Shown: positions 1-9,107 of the stretch, piece by piece
How the letters are laid out: every line of letters starts with the position of its first letter
How positions within the stretch are numbered: the first letter of the stretch is position 1
Source: Rhizorhapis suberifaciens
Lineage (GTDB): Bacteria; Pseudomonadota; Alphaproteobacteria; Sphingomonadales; Sphingomonadaceae
DNA: 64,000 nucleotides
Reading direction: 5' to 3'
Assembly (NCBI RefSeq): GCF_014200045.1
Contig: NZ_JACHOV010000002.1
Coordinates: 329,843-393,842, forward strand
The notes under the pieces: generated by a model
What the model was told of the DNA's origin: nothing
What the model saw: the letters and a program-made list of their open reading frames with translations, nothing else
The model's database searches: none
Position numbers and translations under genes: made by a program

Positions 1-325
1 CCTTCAATTCAAAGCCACGACGCAGTTCGAAGGTGCCCTGGGGTCTTTCAACGAAGATGGCCTCTACACCAAGCGCCCGTCCCATTTCGTGGCCGATAAT
101 GACGCCTCCCATGGCGGGCGCTACGACCATATCTATGGCGGAACGGATTTCGCGGGGCAGCTTTTGCGCCAGCGCGCGGGCAAGTCGACCGGCGCGCTCA
201 GGATCCATCAAGACCCGCGCACATTGCAGATAATTTCCGCTCCGCTTGCCCGAAGAGAGGATGAAATGACCCTCCAGAAGCGCCTGCGCTGTCCGGAATT
301 CCGCCAAAATCTCTTCATCATTCAT
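1..325 (-). CDS. pyrE: Orotate phosphoribosyltransferase, C-terminal part cut by window edge
   Basis: Reading the minus strand from an ATG at 325 gives 108 codons open to the window edge. The start MNDEEILAEF is followed by GHFILSSGKRSGNY and then MVVAPAMGGVIIGHEMGR, the substrate-binding regions of orotate phosphoribosyltransferase, which joins orotate to PRPP in pyrimidine synthesis. The upstream in-frame ATG at 334 runs straight into a TGA, so 325 is the start. The catalytic-loop and PRPP-binding half of the enzyme lies outside the window. The gene is divergent from the oxidase operon. Confidence 0.9.
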   Translation of the reverse strand, partial: MNDEEILAEFRTAQALLEGHFILSSGKRSGNYLQCARVLMDPERAGRLARALAQKLPREIRSAIDMVVAPAMGGVIIGHEMGRALGVEAIFVERPQGTFELRRGFELK

Positions 326-411
326 GTCTTTGTCATTCCCCTGTCAAACGCGCGCCTGATAGTCGGGCGAGTACGCAAGTTCAACACAAAGAAAATATGC
401 CTTTTAGGTGC

Positions 412-440
412 TTGAGGCATGCGGAAACCATCCCTATAAG
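412..440 (+). promoter_or_regulatory. Sigma-70-type promoter of the cytochrome oxidase operon
   Basis: TTGAGG at 412-417 and TATAAG at 435-440 are separated by exactly 17 bases, matching the housekeeping consensus at 4 and 5 of 6 positions. It lies between divergent pyrE and ctaC and would start transcription near 447, about 50 bases before the oxidase reading frame. Assigned by pattern only. Confidence 0.5.
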
Positions 441-496
441 CCGCCGCAATCATGACAGGACTGTGAACGGGCCGGAACGTCCGAAAACAGCGGTAT

Positions 497-1531
497 ATGC
501 GGGGTAAAATCGAGACGCTTATGAACATGGTGAAATCGCTATTTCTGGCCGGAATGCTGGCTTTCATGCCCGCTCTGGCCAGCGCACAGGAGGCTGCGCC
601 CGCGCCTCAGCCGGCCGTGGCTGTCCCGTCCGGCGCAGGTACGGAATCGGCGGTTGCGGCGGAGGCGAAACCCGCCTCCCAGCTTTTGAAGCCCGTGCAG
701 GGCATCGGCATGCCGCAATCGGGCGAGGTCACTTTTCAAGAGCAGTTCACGGACACCGGTAAATATGCCCGCTGGATCCACGATGGCGTCCTGCTGCCGA
801 TCATCACCATTATCTCGCTCTTTGTTTTGGCGCTGTTGATCTGGGTGATCGTTCGTTATCGCCGCGCCGCCAATCCGGAACCGTCGAAGACGTCTCATCA
901 CACGCTGATCGAGGTGATTTGGACGTTGGTGCCGGTGTTGATCCTGGTGGGCATTGCCATTCCTTCCATTGACTTGCTGGCCCGTCAGTACAAGCCGGCG
1001 CCCAAGGATGCCCTGACTGTCAAGGTTACAGGATATCAGTGGTATTGGGGCTATGAATATCCTGACAATGGCATATCGGAAATCGTCTCCAATATGCTCC
1101 CTAAGGAAGAGGCAAAGAAGCGTGGTGAGCCTGAATTGCTGGGCGTCGACAATCGCCTGGTTCTTCCCGCCGGCCGGCCGATCAAGATCCTGATTACCGC
1201 TTCCGATGTGATTCACAGCTTTTCCGTCCCCGCCCTTTGGGTGAAGGAAGACGCGGTGCCCGGCCGTATCAATGAGAAGAGTTTCACCATTGACAAGCCC
1301 GGCGTCTATTACGGCCAGTGCTCGGAACTTTGCGGAGCGCGTCACGGCTTCATGCCGATCTCCATTGAGGCGCTGCCTCCGGCGGAATTCGATGCATGGG
1401 TTGCAGCGCAGGGTGGTCATGCCAAGGGTGCTGAAGCTGCTGCAACGGCCCCGGCTGCTGCTGCTGCCCCTGCCGAAGCCGCAGCCGCTCCCGCTGAAAA
1501 CGCCGCCCAGCCGGCCGCAGTTTCCAATTAA
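497..1531 (+). CDS. ctaC: Cytochrome c oxidase subunit II (aa3 type)
   Basis: This subunit accepts electrons from cytochrome c through the CuA centre and passes them to heme a. An N-terminal signal peptide (ending near ALASA), two membrane helices (about residues 93-115 and 133-155) and a periplasmic cupredoxin domain are visible. The CuA ligands are present: H240 in VIHSF, then C275, E277, C279, H283 and M286 in the QCSELCGARHGFM motif. The aromatic electron-entry patch YQWYWGYEY is also there. After the domain comes an Ala/Pro/Glu-rich tail of about 40 residues, longer than in most homologues and probably disordered. ATG codons at 521 or 527 are alternative starts that keep the signal peptide. 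It is the first gene of the oxidase operon, 12 bases before ctaD. Confidence 0.97.
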   Translation: MRGKIETLMNMVKSLFLAGMLAFMPALASAQEAAPAPQPAVAVPSGAGTESAVAAEAKPASQLLKPVQGIGMPQSGEVTFQEQFTDTGKYARWIHDGVLLPIITIISLFVLALLIWVIVRYRRAANPEPSKTSHHTLIEVIWTLVPVLILVGIAIPSIDLLARQYKPAPKDALTVKVTGYQWYWGYEYPDNGISEIVSNMLPKEEAKKRGEPELLGVDNRLVLPAGRPIKILITASDVIHSFSVPALWVKEDAVPGRINEKSFTIDKPGVYYGQCSELCGARHGFMPISIEALPPAEFDAWVAAQGGHAKGAEAAATAPAAAAAPAEAAAAPAENAAQPAAVSN

Positions 1532-1543
1532 GGTTCGCAGGAC

Positions 1544-3217
1544 ATGACAGACACAACTGCAACGCACGCCGATTTCCAGGCGCATTCCCACGATCATCAT
1601 GACGCGGACCACAAGCCGGCTTTCTTCGCTCGCTGGTTCATGTCGACCAATCACAAGGATATCGGTACTTTGTACCTGATCTTTGCGATCGTCGCGGGGA
1701 TTATCGGTGGTACGATTTCCGGTATGATGCGCGCTGAGCTTGCAGAGCCAGGCATCCAGTATCTTCAGGCATGGGCGCAGATTTCCGATGGCCCTGACGC
1801 TACGCTTGATCAAGCCTACCATCTCTGGAACGTGCTTATTACCGCGCATGGCCTCATCATGGTGTTCTTCATGGTGATGCCGGCAATGATCGGTGGGTTC
1901 GGTAACTGGTTCGTGCCGATCATGATCGGCGCTCCGGACATGGCTTTCCCGCGGATGAACAATATAAGCTTCTGGCTGCTGATCCCCGCTTTTGCATTGC
2001 TGCTGGGTTCAACCTTCGTTCCGGGCGGCACCGGCAATGGCGCGGGCACAGGCTGGACGGTCTATGCTCCGCTTTCTACCAGCGGCAGCCAGGGGCCGGC
2101 GGTCGACCTTGCGATTTTCTCCCTCCATATCGCGGGCGCAAGCTCGATCCTGGGTGCGATCAACTTCATCACTACAATCTTGAACATGCGTGCGCCGGGC
2201 ATGACCCTGCACAAAATGCCGCTGTTCGTATGGTCGGTGCTGGTCACCGCGTTCCTTTTGCTGCTGGCTCTCCCGGTTCTTGCCGCGGCGATCACCATGC
2301 TGCTGACGGACCGCAATTTCGGCACCACTTTCTATGATGCAGCGGGCGGCGGGGATCCGGTTCTGTATCAGCACCTCTTCTGGTTCTTCGGTCACCCCGA
2401 AGTGTACATCATGATTTTGCCGGGCTTCGGTATTGTCAGCCAGATCATCTCTACGTTTAGCCGCAAGCCTGTTTTTGGCTATCTCGGCATGGCTTACGCT
2501 ATGGTCGCGATTGGTGTCGTTGGGTTCGTGGTTTGGGCCCACCACATGTTCACCACTGGTATGAGCGTGAACGTGAAAATGTACTTCACCGCAGCCACAA
2601 TGGTCATCGCGGTGCCAACCGGCGTTAAGATCTTTTCTTGGATCGCGACGATGTGGGGCGGCTCACTCTCCTTTAAGACCCCGATGGTCTGGGCGATCGG
2701 CTTCATCTTCATGTTCACGGTGGGCGGCGTCACCGGCGTGGTCCTGGCGAACGGCGGCGTGGACGACAATCTGCACGACACCTATTATGTGGTTGCGCAC
2801 TTCCATTATGTGCTCTCGCTGGGCGCGGTCTTCGGTCTTTTTGCGGGATTCTATTACTGGTTCCCGAAGATGAGCGGCAGGATGTACAGTGAGTTTCTGG
2901 GGCAGCTCCACTTCTGGGTCTTCTTCATTGGCGTGAACGTCATGTTCTTCCCAATGCATTTCCTGGGAATGAGCGGAATGCCTCGCCGCATTCCGGATTA
3001 CACTTCGGCTTACGCTCATTGGAACCAGATTGCTTCCATGGGCTATCTCATCATGGCCGTGGGTGTGGGCATATTCTTCGTTAATCTCTTCTGGTCGCTG
3101 CTTGCCGGCCGGAAGGCGGAAGGCAATCCTTGGGGTGAGGGTGCGACGACGCTGGAATGGACGCTGACCAGTCCGCCTCCGTTCCACCAATTCGAAACGC
3201 TTCCGAAAATCGACTGA
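1544..3217 (+). CDS. ctaD: Cytochrome c oxidase subunit I
   Basis: Catalytic heme-copper subunit that reduces oxygen and pumps protons. All key residues fall at the same numbers as in the Rhodobacter sphaeroides enzyme: heme a ligands H102 and H421, heme a3 ligand H419, CuB ligands H284, H333 and H334, the cross-linked Y288, the D-channel residues D132 and E286, and K-channel K362. Twelve membrane helices are expected and the 557-residue length is normal. The N-terminus has a His/Asp-rich stretch before the first helix. This is an A1-type oxidase with both proton channels intact. It follows ctaC closely and is followed by a strong hairpin before ctaB. Confidence 0.98.
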   Translation: MTDTTATHADFQAHSHDHHDADHKPAFFARWFMSTNHKDIGTLYLIFAIVAGIIGGTISGMMRAELAEPGIQYLQAWAQISDGPDATLDQAYHLWNVLITAHGLIMVFFMVMPAMIGGFGNWFVPIMIGAPDMAFPRMNNISFWLLIPAFALLLGSTFVPGGTGNGAGTGWTVYAPLSTSGSQGPAVDLAIFSLHIAGASSILGAINFITTILNMRAPGMTLHKMPLFVWSVLVTAFLLLLALPVLAAAITMLLTDRNFGTTFYDAAGGGDPVLYQHLFWFFGHPEVYIMILPGFGIVSQIISTFSRKPVFGYLGMAYAMVAIGVVGFVVWAHHMFTTGMSVNVKMYFTAATMVIAVPTGVKIFSWIATMWGGSLSFKTPMVWAIGFIFMFTVGGVTGVVLANGGVDDNLHDTYYVVAHFHYVLSLGAVFGLFAGFYYWFPKMSGRMYSEFLGQLHFWVFFIGVNVMFFPMHFLGMSGMPRRIPDYTSAYAHWNQIASMGYLIMAVGVGIFFVNLFWSLLAGRKAEGNPWGEGATTLEWTLTSPPPFHQFETLPKID

Positions 3218-3227
3218 GGGCATATAA

Positions 3228-3271
3228 AACCGGCCGCTTGGTAACAAGCGGCCGGTTCTGCGGGACTTTTT
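3228..3271 (+). terminator. Perfect 13-bp hairpin between ctaD and ctaB
   Basis: AACCGGCCGCTTG (3228-3240) pairs without mismatch with 3245-3257 across a GTAA loop. A run of five T follows only after a 9-base gap (3267-3271). It may be a partial terminator or a 3' stabilising hairpin that lets structural subunits outnumber the assembly factors encoded downstream. ctaB begins within a few bases of it. Confidence 0.6.
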
Positions 3272-3274
3272 ATT

Positions 3275-4189
3275 GTGGCGACTAGGCCTATGGCAGGCGG
3301 CATGACCGGTGTAACGGCGGATTGGCGCGATTTTCTCGCGCTTACCAAGCCGCGCGTGATGACGCTCGTCGTATTCACCGGCCTATGCGGCCTATTGGCG
3401 GCGCCCGTTACTATTCATCCGGTTCTGGCGTTCACGGCCATCCTATGCATAGCATTGGGTGCAGGTGCAGCTGGAGCGCTCAATCAATGGTATGAAGCGG
3501 ATATCGACGTCAAGATGAAGCGGACGGCCAATCGGCCGCTTCCCGCCGGCAGAATGGACCGGCAGACGGCCTTGCACTTCGGCGTCGGCCTGTCTTTCTT
3601 TTCCGTCATTCTTCTGGGCGTCGCCACAAATTGGCTGGCGGCAGCGATCCTTGCCGTCTCGATTCTGTTTTACGTGCTTGTCTACACAGTGTGGCTAAAG
3701 CGCCGGACACCCCAGAATATCGTAATCGGCGGCGCAGCGGGCGCTTTTCCACCACTGATTGGATGGGCCGCTGTGACAGGTGACATCGGCCTGCTGCCAC
3801 TCGCGCTTTTCGCGCTCATTTTCTTCTGGACACCCCCGCATTTCTGGGCGCTGGCTCTGTTTGTAAGAACGGATTACGCCAATGCCGGTGTTCCAATGCT
3901 GCCGGTGGTAGCGGGCGAAGTTACGACACGCAGGCAGATCTTCGCTTACACGGCGATTATGGGGATTGCCGCAATGGCGCCGGTGCTGCTTGATCTCACG
4001 GGTCTCATTTACGGCATATCCGCGCTTGTTCTCACTGGCGTTTTTGCCGTTCTTGCCTTTCAAGTGTCGCTTCGTCGCGAAACCAATCCTGCTCTTATGC
4101 AACCGGAGCGCCGTCTGTTCGCCTATTCCATCTTGTATCTGTTCCTGATGTTCGGCGCAGTCGTGGCTGACCGATGGATAATGGCATGA
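3275..4189 (+). CDS. ctaB: Protoheme IX farnesyltransferase (heme O synthase)
   Basis: UbiA-type membrane prenyltransferase that adds a farnesyl group to heme b to make heme O, the precursor of heme A for the oxidase. The first Asp-rich motif ([19 protein letters not shown]) and the second ([12 protein letters not shown], after [12 protein letters not shown]) are intact, as is the [13 protein letters not shown] loop. About nine hydrophobic segments are visible. The frame opens with GTG at 3275. ATG codons at 3290 or 3302 are possible, and the latter follows a purine-rich GGCAGGCGGC. The stop overlaps the start of the next small gene (ATGA), suggesting translational coupling. Confidence 0.95.
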   Translation: MATRPMAGGMTGVTADWRDFLALTKPRVMTLVVFTGLCGLLAAPVTIHPVLAFTAILCIALGAGAAGALNQWYEADIDVKMKRTANRPLPAGRMDRQTALHFGVGLSFFSVILLGVATNWLAAAILAVSILFYVLVYTVWLKRRTPQNIVIGGAAGAFPPLIGWAAVTGDIGLLPLALFALIFFWTPPHFWALALFVRTDYANAGVPMLPVVAGEVTTRRQIFAYTAIMGIAAMAPVLLDLTGLIYGISALVLTGVFAVLAFQVSLRRETNPALMQPERRLFAYSILYLFLMFGAVVADRWIMA

Positions 4190-4314
4190 AGAATGAAGAT
4201 GAAGACATGATCCGGGCTAGGCAGCGATCGCGTGCGCTCGTCACGGCGGCGCTGCTCGGCGTGCTGGTGTTGCTGTTCTACTTCATCACTTTGGCCAAGA
4301 TTGGCGGCAGCTGA
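4186..4314 (+). CDS. coxF: CoxF-like small membrane protein of the oxidase operon
   Basis: A 42-residue reading frame starts at the ATG overlapping the ctaB stop and ends in a TGA overlapping the ctaG start (TGATG). The product has an acidic N-terminus, a basic stretch (RARQRSRA) and one membrane helix (about residues 19-36), ending KIGGS. Position, size and topology match the CoxF-type proteins found between ctaB and ctaG in alphaproteobacterial oxidase operons. Their exact job is unclear. The double overlap with its neighbours is good evidence that it is translated. Confidence 0.75.
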   Translation: MKNEDEDMIRARQRSRALVTAALLGVLVLLFYFITLAKIGGS

Positions 4315-4871
4315 TGGCTACTCTTGCTACCAGGAAACGTAACAGCGCGATGCTGGCGGGGCTACTGGCGGTTGCCATGCTCGCCCTGGGCTTTGCCGCC
4401 GTTCCGCTCTATCGCCTTTTTTGCCAGGTTACCGGCTTTAATGGCACCACTCAGCGTGCAGAGGCGACCGTCGCCCCAGCCGAAATTGCTTCGGGCGACA
4501 CCATGTCCATTCGATTCGATTCGAATGTCTCCCCAGCGCTTCCGTGGAAATTCTATCCCGAACACGTCACGGATCGAGTGACCATCGGCGCGCGGGACAT
4601 GGCGATCTTCATTGCCAAAAATCTATCCGATAAGCCGGTAACAGGGACTGCAACATTTAATGTGACGCCCAGCCAGGCTGGCGCTTATTTTACGAAGATT
4701 CAATGCTTCTGTTTCACTCAACAGACGCTTCAGCCGGGTCAGGAAATACGCATGCCGGTGCTTTTCTACGTCGACCCGAAAATCCTGAACGATCCCGATA
4801 ACAAGGATACCCAGGAAATAACCTTGAGCTACACCTTCTATCCTGTGGACCAGGATGCAGGCGGCAGCTAA
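4314..4871 (+). CDS. ctaG: Cytochrome c oxidase assembly protein CtaG/Cox11
   Basis: Membrane-anchored copper chaperone that delivers copper to CuB of subunit I. One N-terminal helix (about residues 12-32) is followed by VPLYRLFCQVTGFNGTT, the conserved start of the Cox11 domain, and by the copper-binding CFCF motif in KIQCFCFTQQ. The C-terminal FYVDP and TLSYTFYPV segments are typical. At 185 residues it has normal bacterial length. The start overlaps the preceding small gene. Confidence 0.95.
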   Translation: MATLATRKRNSAMLAGLLAVAMLALGFAAVPLYRLFCQVTGFNGTTQRAEATVAPAEIASGDTMSIRFDSNVSPALPWKFYPEHVTDRVTIGARDMAIFIAKNLSDKPVTGTATFNVTPSQAGAYFTKIQCFCFTQQTLQPGQEIRMPVLFYVDPKILNDPDNKDTQEITLSYTFYPVDQDAGGS

Positions 4872-4905
4872 GAGCCAATCAAAGATATAGACAGGGAATA
4901 GCAAA

Positions 4906-5727
4906 ATGGCCGGAGCCAAGACCCACGATTATCATATTCTTCCGCCCAGCATCTGGCCGTTCATCGGCTCGATGTCGGCGCTGGGAATGGCAGCAGGCGG
5001 CGTCATGTGGATGCATGAATATGCTGGCGGCGGCTGGGTGTTCCTGGCGGGCCTTGCCGGTGTGCTTTTCACGATGTTCAGCTGGTGGTCGGATGTCATC
5101 CGTGAGGCGCATTCCGGCGACCACACGCCGGTGGTGCAGCTCCATCTGCGCTATGGCATGATTCTCTTCATCGCCTCTGAAGTCATGTTTTTCGTGGGAT
5201 GGTTCTGGGCGTTTTTCGATTTTGCCCTGTTTCCGTCGATGGCCGATGTTATTGGCGGCCAGTTCCCGCCAAAGGACATGGAGGTCATGGATGCGTTCCA
5301 GCTTCCTTTGCTTAACACGCTGATTCTGCTTTGCTCGGGCACGACCGTTACTTGGGCGCACCATGCCTTGATCCATGGCGATCGCGAGGGATTGAAAAAA
5401 GGTCTGTGGTGCACCATCCTGCTGGGCATCCTCTTTTCGTCGATCCAGGCCTATGAATATGCTCATGCGCCGTTCGAATTCGGCGGCAACACCTATAGCT
5501 CTGCCTTCTTCATGGCGACCGGCTTCCACGGTTTCCACGTGCTGATCGGGACCATTTTCCTGATCGTGAACCTGGTTCGCGCCTATCAGGGCCAGTTCAC
5601 GCCGCGTCAGCATTTCGGCTTTGAAGCCGCTGCCTGGTATTGGCATTTCGTTGACGTCGTCTGGCTGTTTCTCTTCCTCGCCATCTATGTCTGGGGCGGC
5701 TGGGGTGCTCCGGTTCACGGGGGATGA
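4906..5727 (+). CDS. ctaE: Cytochrome c oxidase subunit III
   Basis: Seven-helix subunit that stabilises the oxidase core and sustains proton uptake through the D channel. Recognisable blocks are the N-terminal HDYHILPPSIWPF, SEVMFFVGWFWAFF with its conserved lipid/proton-path Glu, and the C-terminal WHFVDVVWLFLF. A clear ribosome site (AGGGAA) lies 8 bases before the ATG. It overlaps the next gene by 4 bases. Confidence 0.97.
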   Translation: MAGAKTHDYHILPPSIWPFIGSMSALGMAAGGVMWMHEYAGGGWVFLAGLAGVLFTMFSWWSDVIREAHSGDHTPVVQLHLRYGMILFIASEVMFFVGWFWAFFDFALFPSMADVIGGQFPPKDMEVMDAFQLPLLNTLILLCSGTTVTWAHHALIHGDREGLKKGLWCTILLGILFSSIQAYEYAHAPFEFGGNTYSSAFFMATGFHGFHVLIGTIFLIVNLVRAYQGQFTPRQHFGFEAAAWYWHFVDVVWLFLFLAIYVWGGWGAPVHGG

Positions 5728-6131
5728 ATGTGGCTGAGGGTCTGGCACCGATCATTCGGCCAGCCCTGGAAGGGCGCTGTCCCCAATGCGGGGGGCAGAC
5801 GCTCTTTGGCGAACATATTGCCCATTTTGCGCCGCGGTGCAGCGGATGCGATCTGGATTTTGCGCAGTTCAATGTCGGGGACGGGCCTGCGGCCTTTCTG
5901 ATCCTGATCGTGGGCGCACTCATTACCGGACTTGCGCTCTCATTCGAGGTGGCGGTGCATCCGCCCTTCTGGCTGCACATGCTGATCTGGATACCGCTTA
6001 CGACCGTCGCTGTGGTCGGGTCGCTTCGTGTCGCAAAGGCGGCGCTTCTCATCCTCGAATATCGTAATCAGGCGCGTGAGGGCAGGCTCCAGCCGGTGTT
6101 GCCGCCGCAGGGGAGCGACGTGCAGGCCTGA
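5724..6131 (+). CDS. DUF983 family zinc-ribbon membrane protein
   Basis: The 135-residue product begins with a zinc-ribbon-like domain (CPQCG and CSGCD, about residues 18-42) and continues with two membrane helices. DUF983 proteins are regularly found between ctaE and SURF1 in alphaproteobacteria. The role is not established; a part in oxidase assembly is inferred from the conserved location. Start and stop overlap the neighbouring genes, so it is translationally coupled inside the operon. Confidence 0.85.
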   Translation: MNVAEGLAPIIRPALEGRCPQCGGQTLFGEHIAHFAPRCSGCDLDFAQFNVGDGPAAFLILIVGALITGLALSFEVAVHPPFWLHMLIWIPLTTVAVVGSLRVAKAALLILEYRNQAREGRLQPVLPPQGSDVQA

Positions 6132-6694
6132 TGCGTCGGCTTCCGGTTCTTCCGACGATCATTGTCGCCCTTGCTGTCGCTACTATGATCGGTCTCGGCG
6201 TTTGGCAGCTGCAGCGTATGAGCTGGAAAAATAATCTTCTGAAAAGCTACGCCGCCGCCCAGGGCCTGCCGCCGATTGCCTGGCCCGGCGAGGTAGACAG
6301 GAATGAAGCTCCACTTTTTCGCCGCTCGGCTGCCAATTGCGAAAAGGTGCTTGGCTGGCGAAGCACAAGCGGCCGGAACCAGAGGTCGCAGTCGGGCTGG
6401 GTGCATATTGCCCGTTGCCGGACGCCGAACGGCGCGGAGTTGCAAGCAGTGATGGGCTGGTCCGAACGGCCGAATTCACCAGCCTGGACAGGAGGAAGGG
6501 TGGGCGGCATCATTGCTCCCGACAGCGAACATGTCATTCGCTTGATCGCGGACAAGCCCGCACCTGGTTTGCAGCGCGCGCGGCCGCCCAGCGTCGAGGA
6601 TATTCCCAACAACCATTTCGGCTACGCCATCCAATGGTTCCTCTTTGCCACGATAGCCGCCGTAATATACGCCTTGGCGCTAAGAAGGCGGTAG
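6131..6694 (+). CDS. SURF1 family oxidase assembly protein
   Basis: SURF1 proteins help insert heme A into subunit I. The product has the typical layout of two membrane helices, at the N-terminus (about residues 8-26, with GVWQLQRMSWKNNLL just after) and at the C-terminus (NNHFGYAIQWFLFATIAAVIY), framing a periplasmic domain. At 187 residues it is shorter than the usual 230-250, and the periplasmic loop is reduced. The start ATG overlaps the DUF983 stop. Confidence 0.85.
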   Translation: MRRLPVLPTIIVALAVATMIGLGVWQLQRMSWKNNLLKSYAAAQGLPPIAWPGEVDRNEAPLFRRSAANCEKVLGWRSTSGRNQRSQSGWVHIARCRTPNGAELQAVMGWSERPNSPAWTGGRVGGIIAPDSEHVIRLIADKPAPGLQRARPPSVEDIPNNHFGYAIQWFLFATIAAVIYALALRRR

Positions 6695-6741
6695 TGCAGG
6701 AATCCCTTGCCGCCCTCGCGTTCGCCCGCTAACGCGCGCAC

Positions 6742-8142
6742 ATGCAATATGTCAGCAGCAGAGGCAGCGCCCCGGCGCTAGGGTTCGAGGACGTAACGCT
6801 CGCCGGTCTAGGGTCCGACGGTGGACTCTATCTTCCTGAGAACTGGCCAAGTTTCTCTACCCAGGAAATCTCCGCACTGTCAGGTCTTTCCTATGTGGAA
6901 ACGGCCGTGCGGGTGATGCTGCCTTTCGTGAACGAGTCCCTGAGCGAAGAAGAGTTGCGCGAGCTTTGCACACAAGCCTATGGCCGCTTCAGCCATCAAG
7001 GCGTGACTCCGCTGGTGCAACTTGATCACCGCCATTGGCTGCTTGAGCTTTTCCATGGACCCACGCTCGCCTTTAAGGACGTTGCTTTGCAGTTGCTCGG
7101 CCTGCTGTTCGAAAAGTTTCTGAGCAGGTCCGATCGGCATATCACCATCGTGGGGGCTACGTCCGGCGATACGGGTTCTGCCGCCATAGACGCGGTGGCC
7201 GGACGGGAGAAGGTGGACATCTTCATGCTTCATCCCGACGGCCGGGTATCGGAAGTGCAGCGTCGGCAGATGACGACGGTTCGCGCACCCAACGTCTACA
7301 ACATCGCGATTGACGGCAGCTTTGACGACGCTCAGGCGTTGGTGAAGCAGATGTTCAACGATAAAGCGTTTTCCACGCGCTTCGACCTGTCGGCGGTGAA
7401 CAGCATCAACTGGGCGCGGTTAATGGCTCAGGTGGTTTATTATTTCTACGCGGCGGTGCGACTGGGGACGCCGGAGCGGAAAGTTGCCTTCTCGGTCCCT
7501 ACAGGGAATTTCGGCGACGTATTCGCCGGCTATGTGGCAGCAAAAATGGGGCTGCCAGTTGCCCGGCTGATAGTTGCCACCAACGTCAATGACATCCTCC
7601 ACCGTGCATTGTCCTTGGGTGATTACAGCCAGGGCCAGGTGACGCCCACGGCGACACCCAGCATGGATATCCAGGTCAGCAGCAATTTCGAGCGCCTCCT
7701 TTTCGATCTGGGTGGCCGCGACGGAAGGGCTATGGATGAACAGATGAAGGGCTTTGAAGCGACGCGTGCAATGCGCCTTACCAATATGCAGATCCAGGGT
7801 GCGGCAAAGCTCTTTTCCAGCTCTCGGGTGGATGGCGATGACATGTCGATTGCGATGCGCTGGGCCAATGAGGCAGCGGGTCAGGTCATCGATCCGCACA
7901 GCGCCGTAGGCCTCGCCGCCGCCCGCAATAGCGATGTTGACCCGGCAATTCCCATGGTAACGCTTGCAACCGCGCATCCGGCGAAGTTTCCCGATGCCGT
8001 GGAGCGTTCCACCGGTGTCCGTCCGCCGCTCCCCGCGCGTCTAAGCAACCTCTTCAAGCGCGAGGAGCATTATGTAAAGCTTCCGGGGACCTTCGACGCG
8101 GTAAGCGAGTATATTGCGGAACGGGCAAAACCGAAGGGCTAG
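6742..8142 (+). CDS. thrC: Threonine synthase
   Basis: PLP-dependent enzyme that converts O-phospho-L-homoserine to threonine. The N-terminal segment MQYVSSRG and the cofactor lysine K112 in HGPTLAFKDVALQ mark the long (fungal/gammaproteobacterial) class. GATSGDTGSAA binds the phosphate and TGNFGD appears further on. The 466-residue length is normal. It follows the oxidase genes at a 47-base gap, an arrangement I recall from other sphingomonads. Confidence 0.95.
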   Translation: MQYVSSRGSAPALGFEDVTLAGLGSDGGLYLPENWPSFSTQEISALSGLSYVETAVRVMLPFVNESLSEEELRELCTQAYGRFSHQGVTPLVQLDHRHWLLELFHGPTLAFKDVALQLLGLLFEKFLSRSDRHITIVGATSGDTGSAAIDAVAGREKVDIFMLHPDGRVSEVQRRQMTTVRAPNVYNIAIDGSFDDAQALVKQMFNDKAFSTRFDLSAVNSINWARLMAQVVYYFYAAVRLGTPERKVAFSVPTGNFGDVFAGYVAAKMGLPVARLIVATNVNDILHRALSLGDYSQGQVTPTATPSMDIQVSSNFERLLFDLGGRDGRAMDEQMKGFEATRAMRLTNMQIQGAAKLFSSSRVDGDDMSIAMRWANEAAGQVIDPHSAVGLAAARNSDVDPAIPMVTLATAHPAKFPDAVERSTGVRPPLPARLSNLFKREEHYVKLPGTFDAVSEYIAERAKPKG

Positions 8143-8234
8143 GGATCACACTGCCATGGCCCGGGCGCAGGCGCGGGGTGGCGGCTTTGCAGGGCGTGTT
8201 TAGACTTTGTTCGGCACGAACGGAATGGGACCGG

Positions 8235-9104
8235 ATGCAGCTCCAACAAATGATCACAGAGCCCTGGAGCGATTACAGTCTGATCGACTGCGGCAATGGT
8301 CGAAAGCTTGAGCGTTACGGGAAATACCGGTTTATCCGGCCCGAGCCGCAGGCCATGTGGTTGCCCGCCTCCGCCGATTGGCAGGCGGACGGCGAATTTG
8401 TTCCCGGTTCCGATGAAGAGGGCGGCGGGCGCTGGTATTTCGATCGCCCGATCCCACGCGAAGGCTGGCCGCTTTCTTGGGAAAACGTCCGCTTCACCGC
8501 CAGTTGTACGCCTTTCCGACATTTGGGCTTCTTTCCGGATATGGACGCGGTCTGGCGCTGGATGGGTTCGCAAGTGCAAGGGGTGGCGCAACCCCAGATC
8601 ATGAACCTTTTTGGATACACCGGTGTTGGCACGCTCGCGATGACGGCAGCGGGCGCTCAAATGGTGCATGTGGATGCGTCGAAGAAATCGGTGCAGGCTG
8701 CCCGCGCCAATGCGGAGATTTCTGGACTGGCCGACAAGCCTATTCGCTGGATCGTCGATGACGCGGCCAAATTCGTTGCGCGTGAGGTCCGGCGCGAGCG
8801 GCGCTATGACGGGATATTGCTGGATCCCCCCAAATATGGCCGGGGACCAGAGGGCGAAGTTTGGAAATTGGAAGAGGGGCTCCCCGGCCTGATCGCCGAT
8901 TGCCGCAAGCTGCTAGATCGAAACAGCCGTTTTCTGTTCCTTACAGTCTATGCGGTCCGCTTATCGGCATTGGCCATTGGCGAGCTGTTGCGGCAGGAGT
9001 TCGCTTCATTGGGCGGAAAGGTCGAATGCGGGGAACTTACGGTTCGGGAAGAAAGCCGAGGGTTATTGCTGCCAACGGCCATTTGGGCGCGGTGGTCGCG
9101 CTGA
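8235..9104 (+). CDS. Class I SAM-dependent methyltransferase (RlmI-like fold)
   Basis: The product resembles the methyltransferase half of the rRNA cytosine methyltransferases. NLFGYTGVGTLAM is the SAM-binding glycine loop, VDASKKSVQAARANAE the acidic loop, and DGILLDPPKYGRG the catalytic DPPK motif. No PUA domain is present, so the target may differ from that of RlmI. ATG at 8235 is preferred because GGGA lies just upstream and the family usually begins close to the WSDYSLIDCGNGRKLER block. A GTG at 8178 would add 19 residues. It converges on ccmB with a 3-base gap. Confidence 0.8.
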   Translation: MQLQQMITEPWSDYSLIDCGNGRKLERYGKYRFIRPEPQAMWLPASADWQADGEFVPGSDEEGGGRWYFDRPIPREGWPLSWENVRFTASCTPFRHLGFFPDMDAVWRWMGSQVQGVAQPQIMNLFGYTGVGTLAMTAAGAQMVHVDASKKSVQAARANAEISGLADKPIRWIVDDAAKFVAREVRRERRYDGILLDPPKYGRGPEGEVWKLEEGLPGLIADCRKLLDRNSRFLFLTVYAVRLSALAIGELLRQEFASLGGKVECGELTVREESRGLLLPTAIWARWSR

Positions 9105-9107
9105 AAA

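Noticed and set aside
539..1849. 436-codon open frame on the minus strand opposite ctaC and ctaD
   Set aside because: It is the antisense of two certain genes, its product is Arg/His/Gly-rich with no domain, and it has no ribosome site.
2009..3247. Several 100-200 codon minus-strand frames opposite ctaD
   Set aside because: Typical shadow frames of a GC-rich gene with all catalytic residues on the plus strand.
8178..8234. N-terminal extension of the methyltransferase from a GTG
   Set aside because: The added 19 residues do not resemble the family start, and the ATG at 8235 has a better ribosome site.
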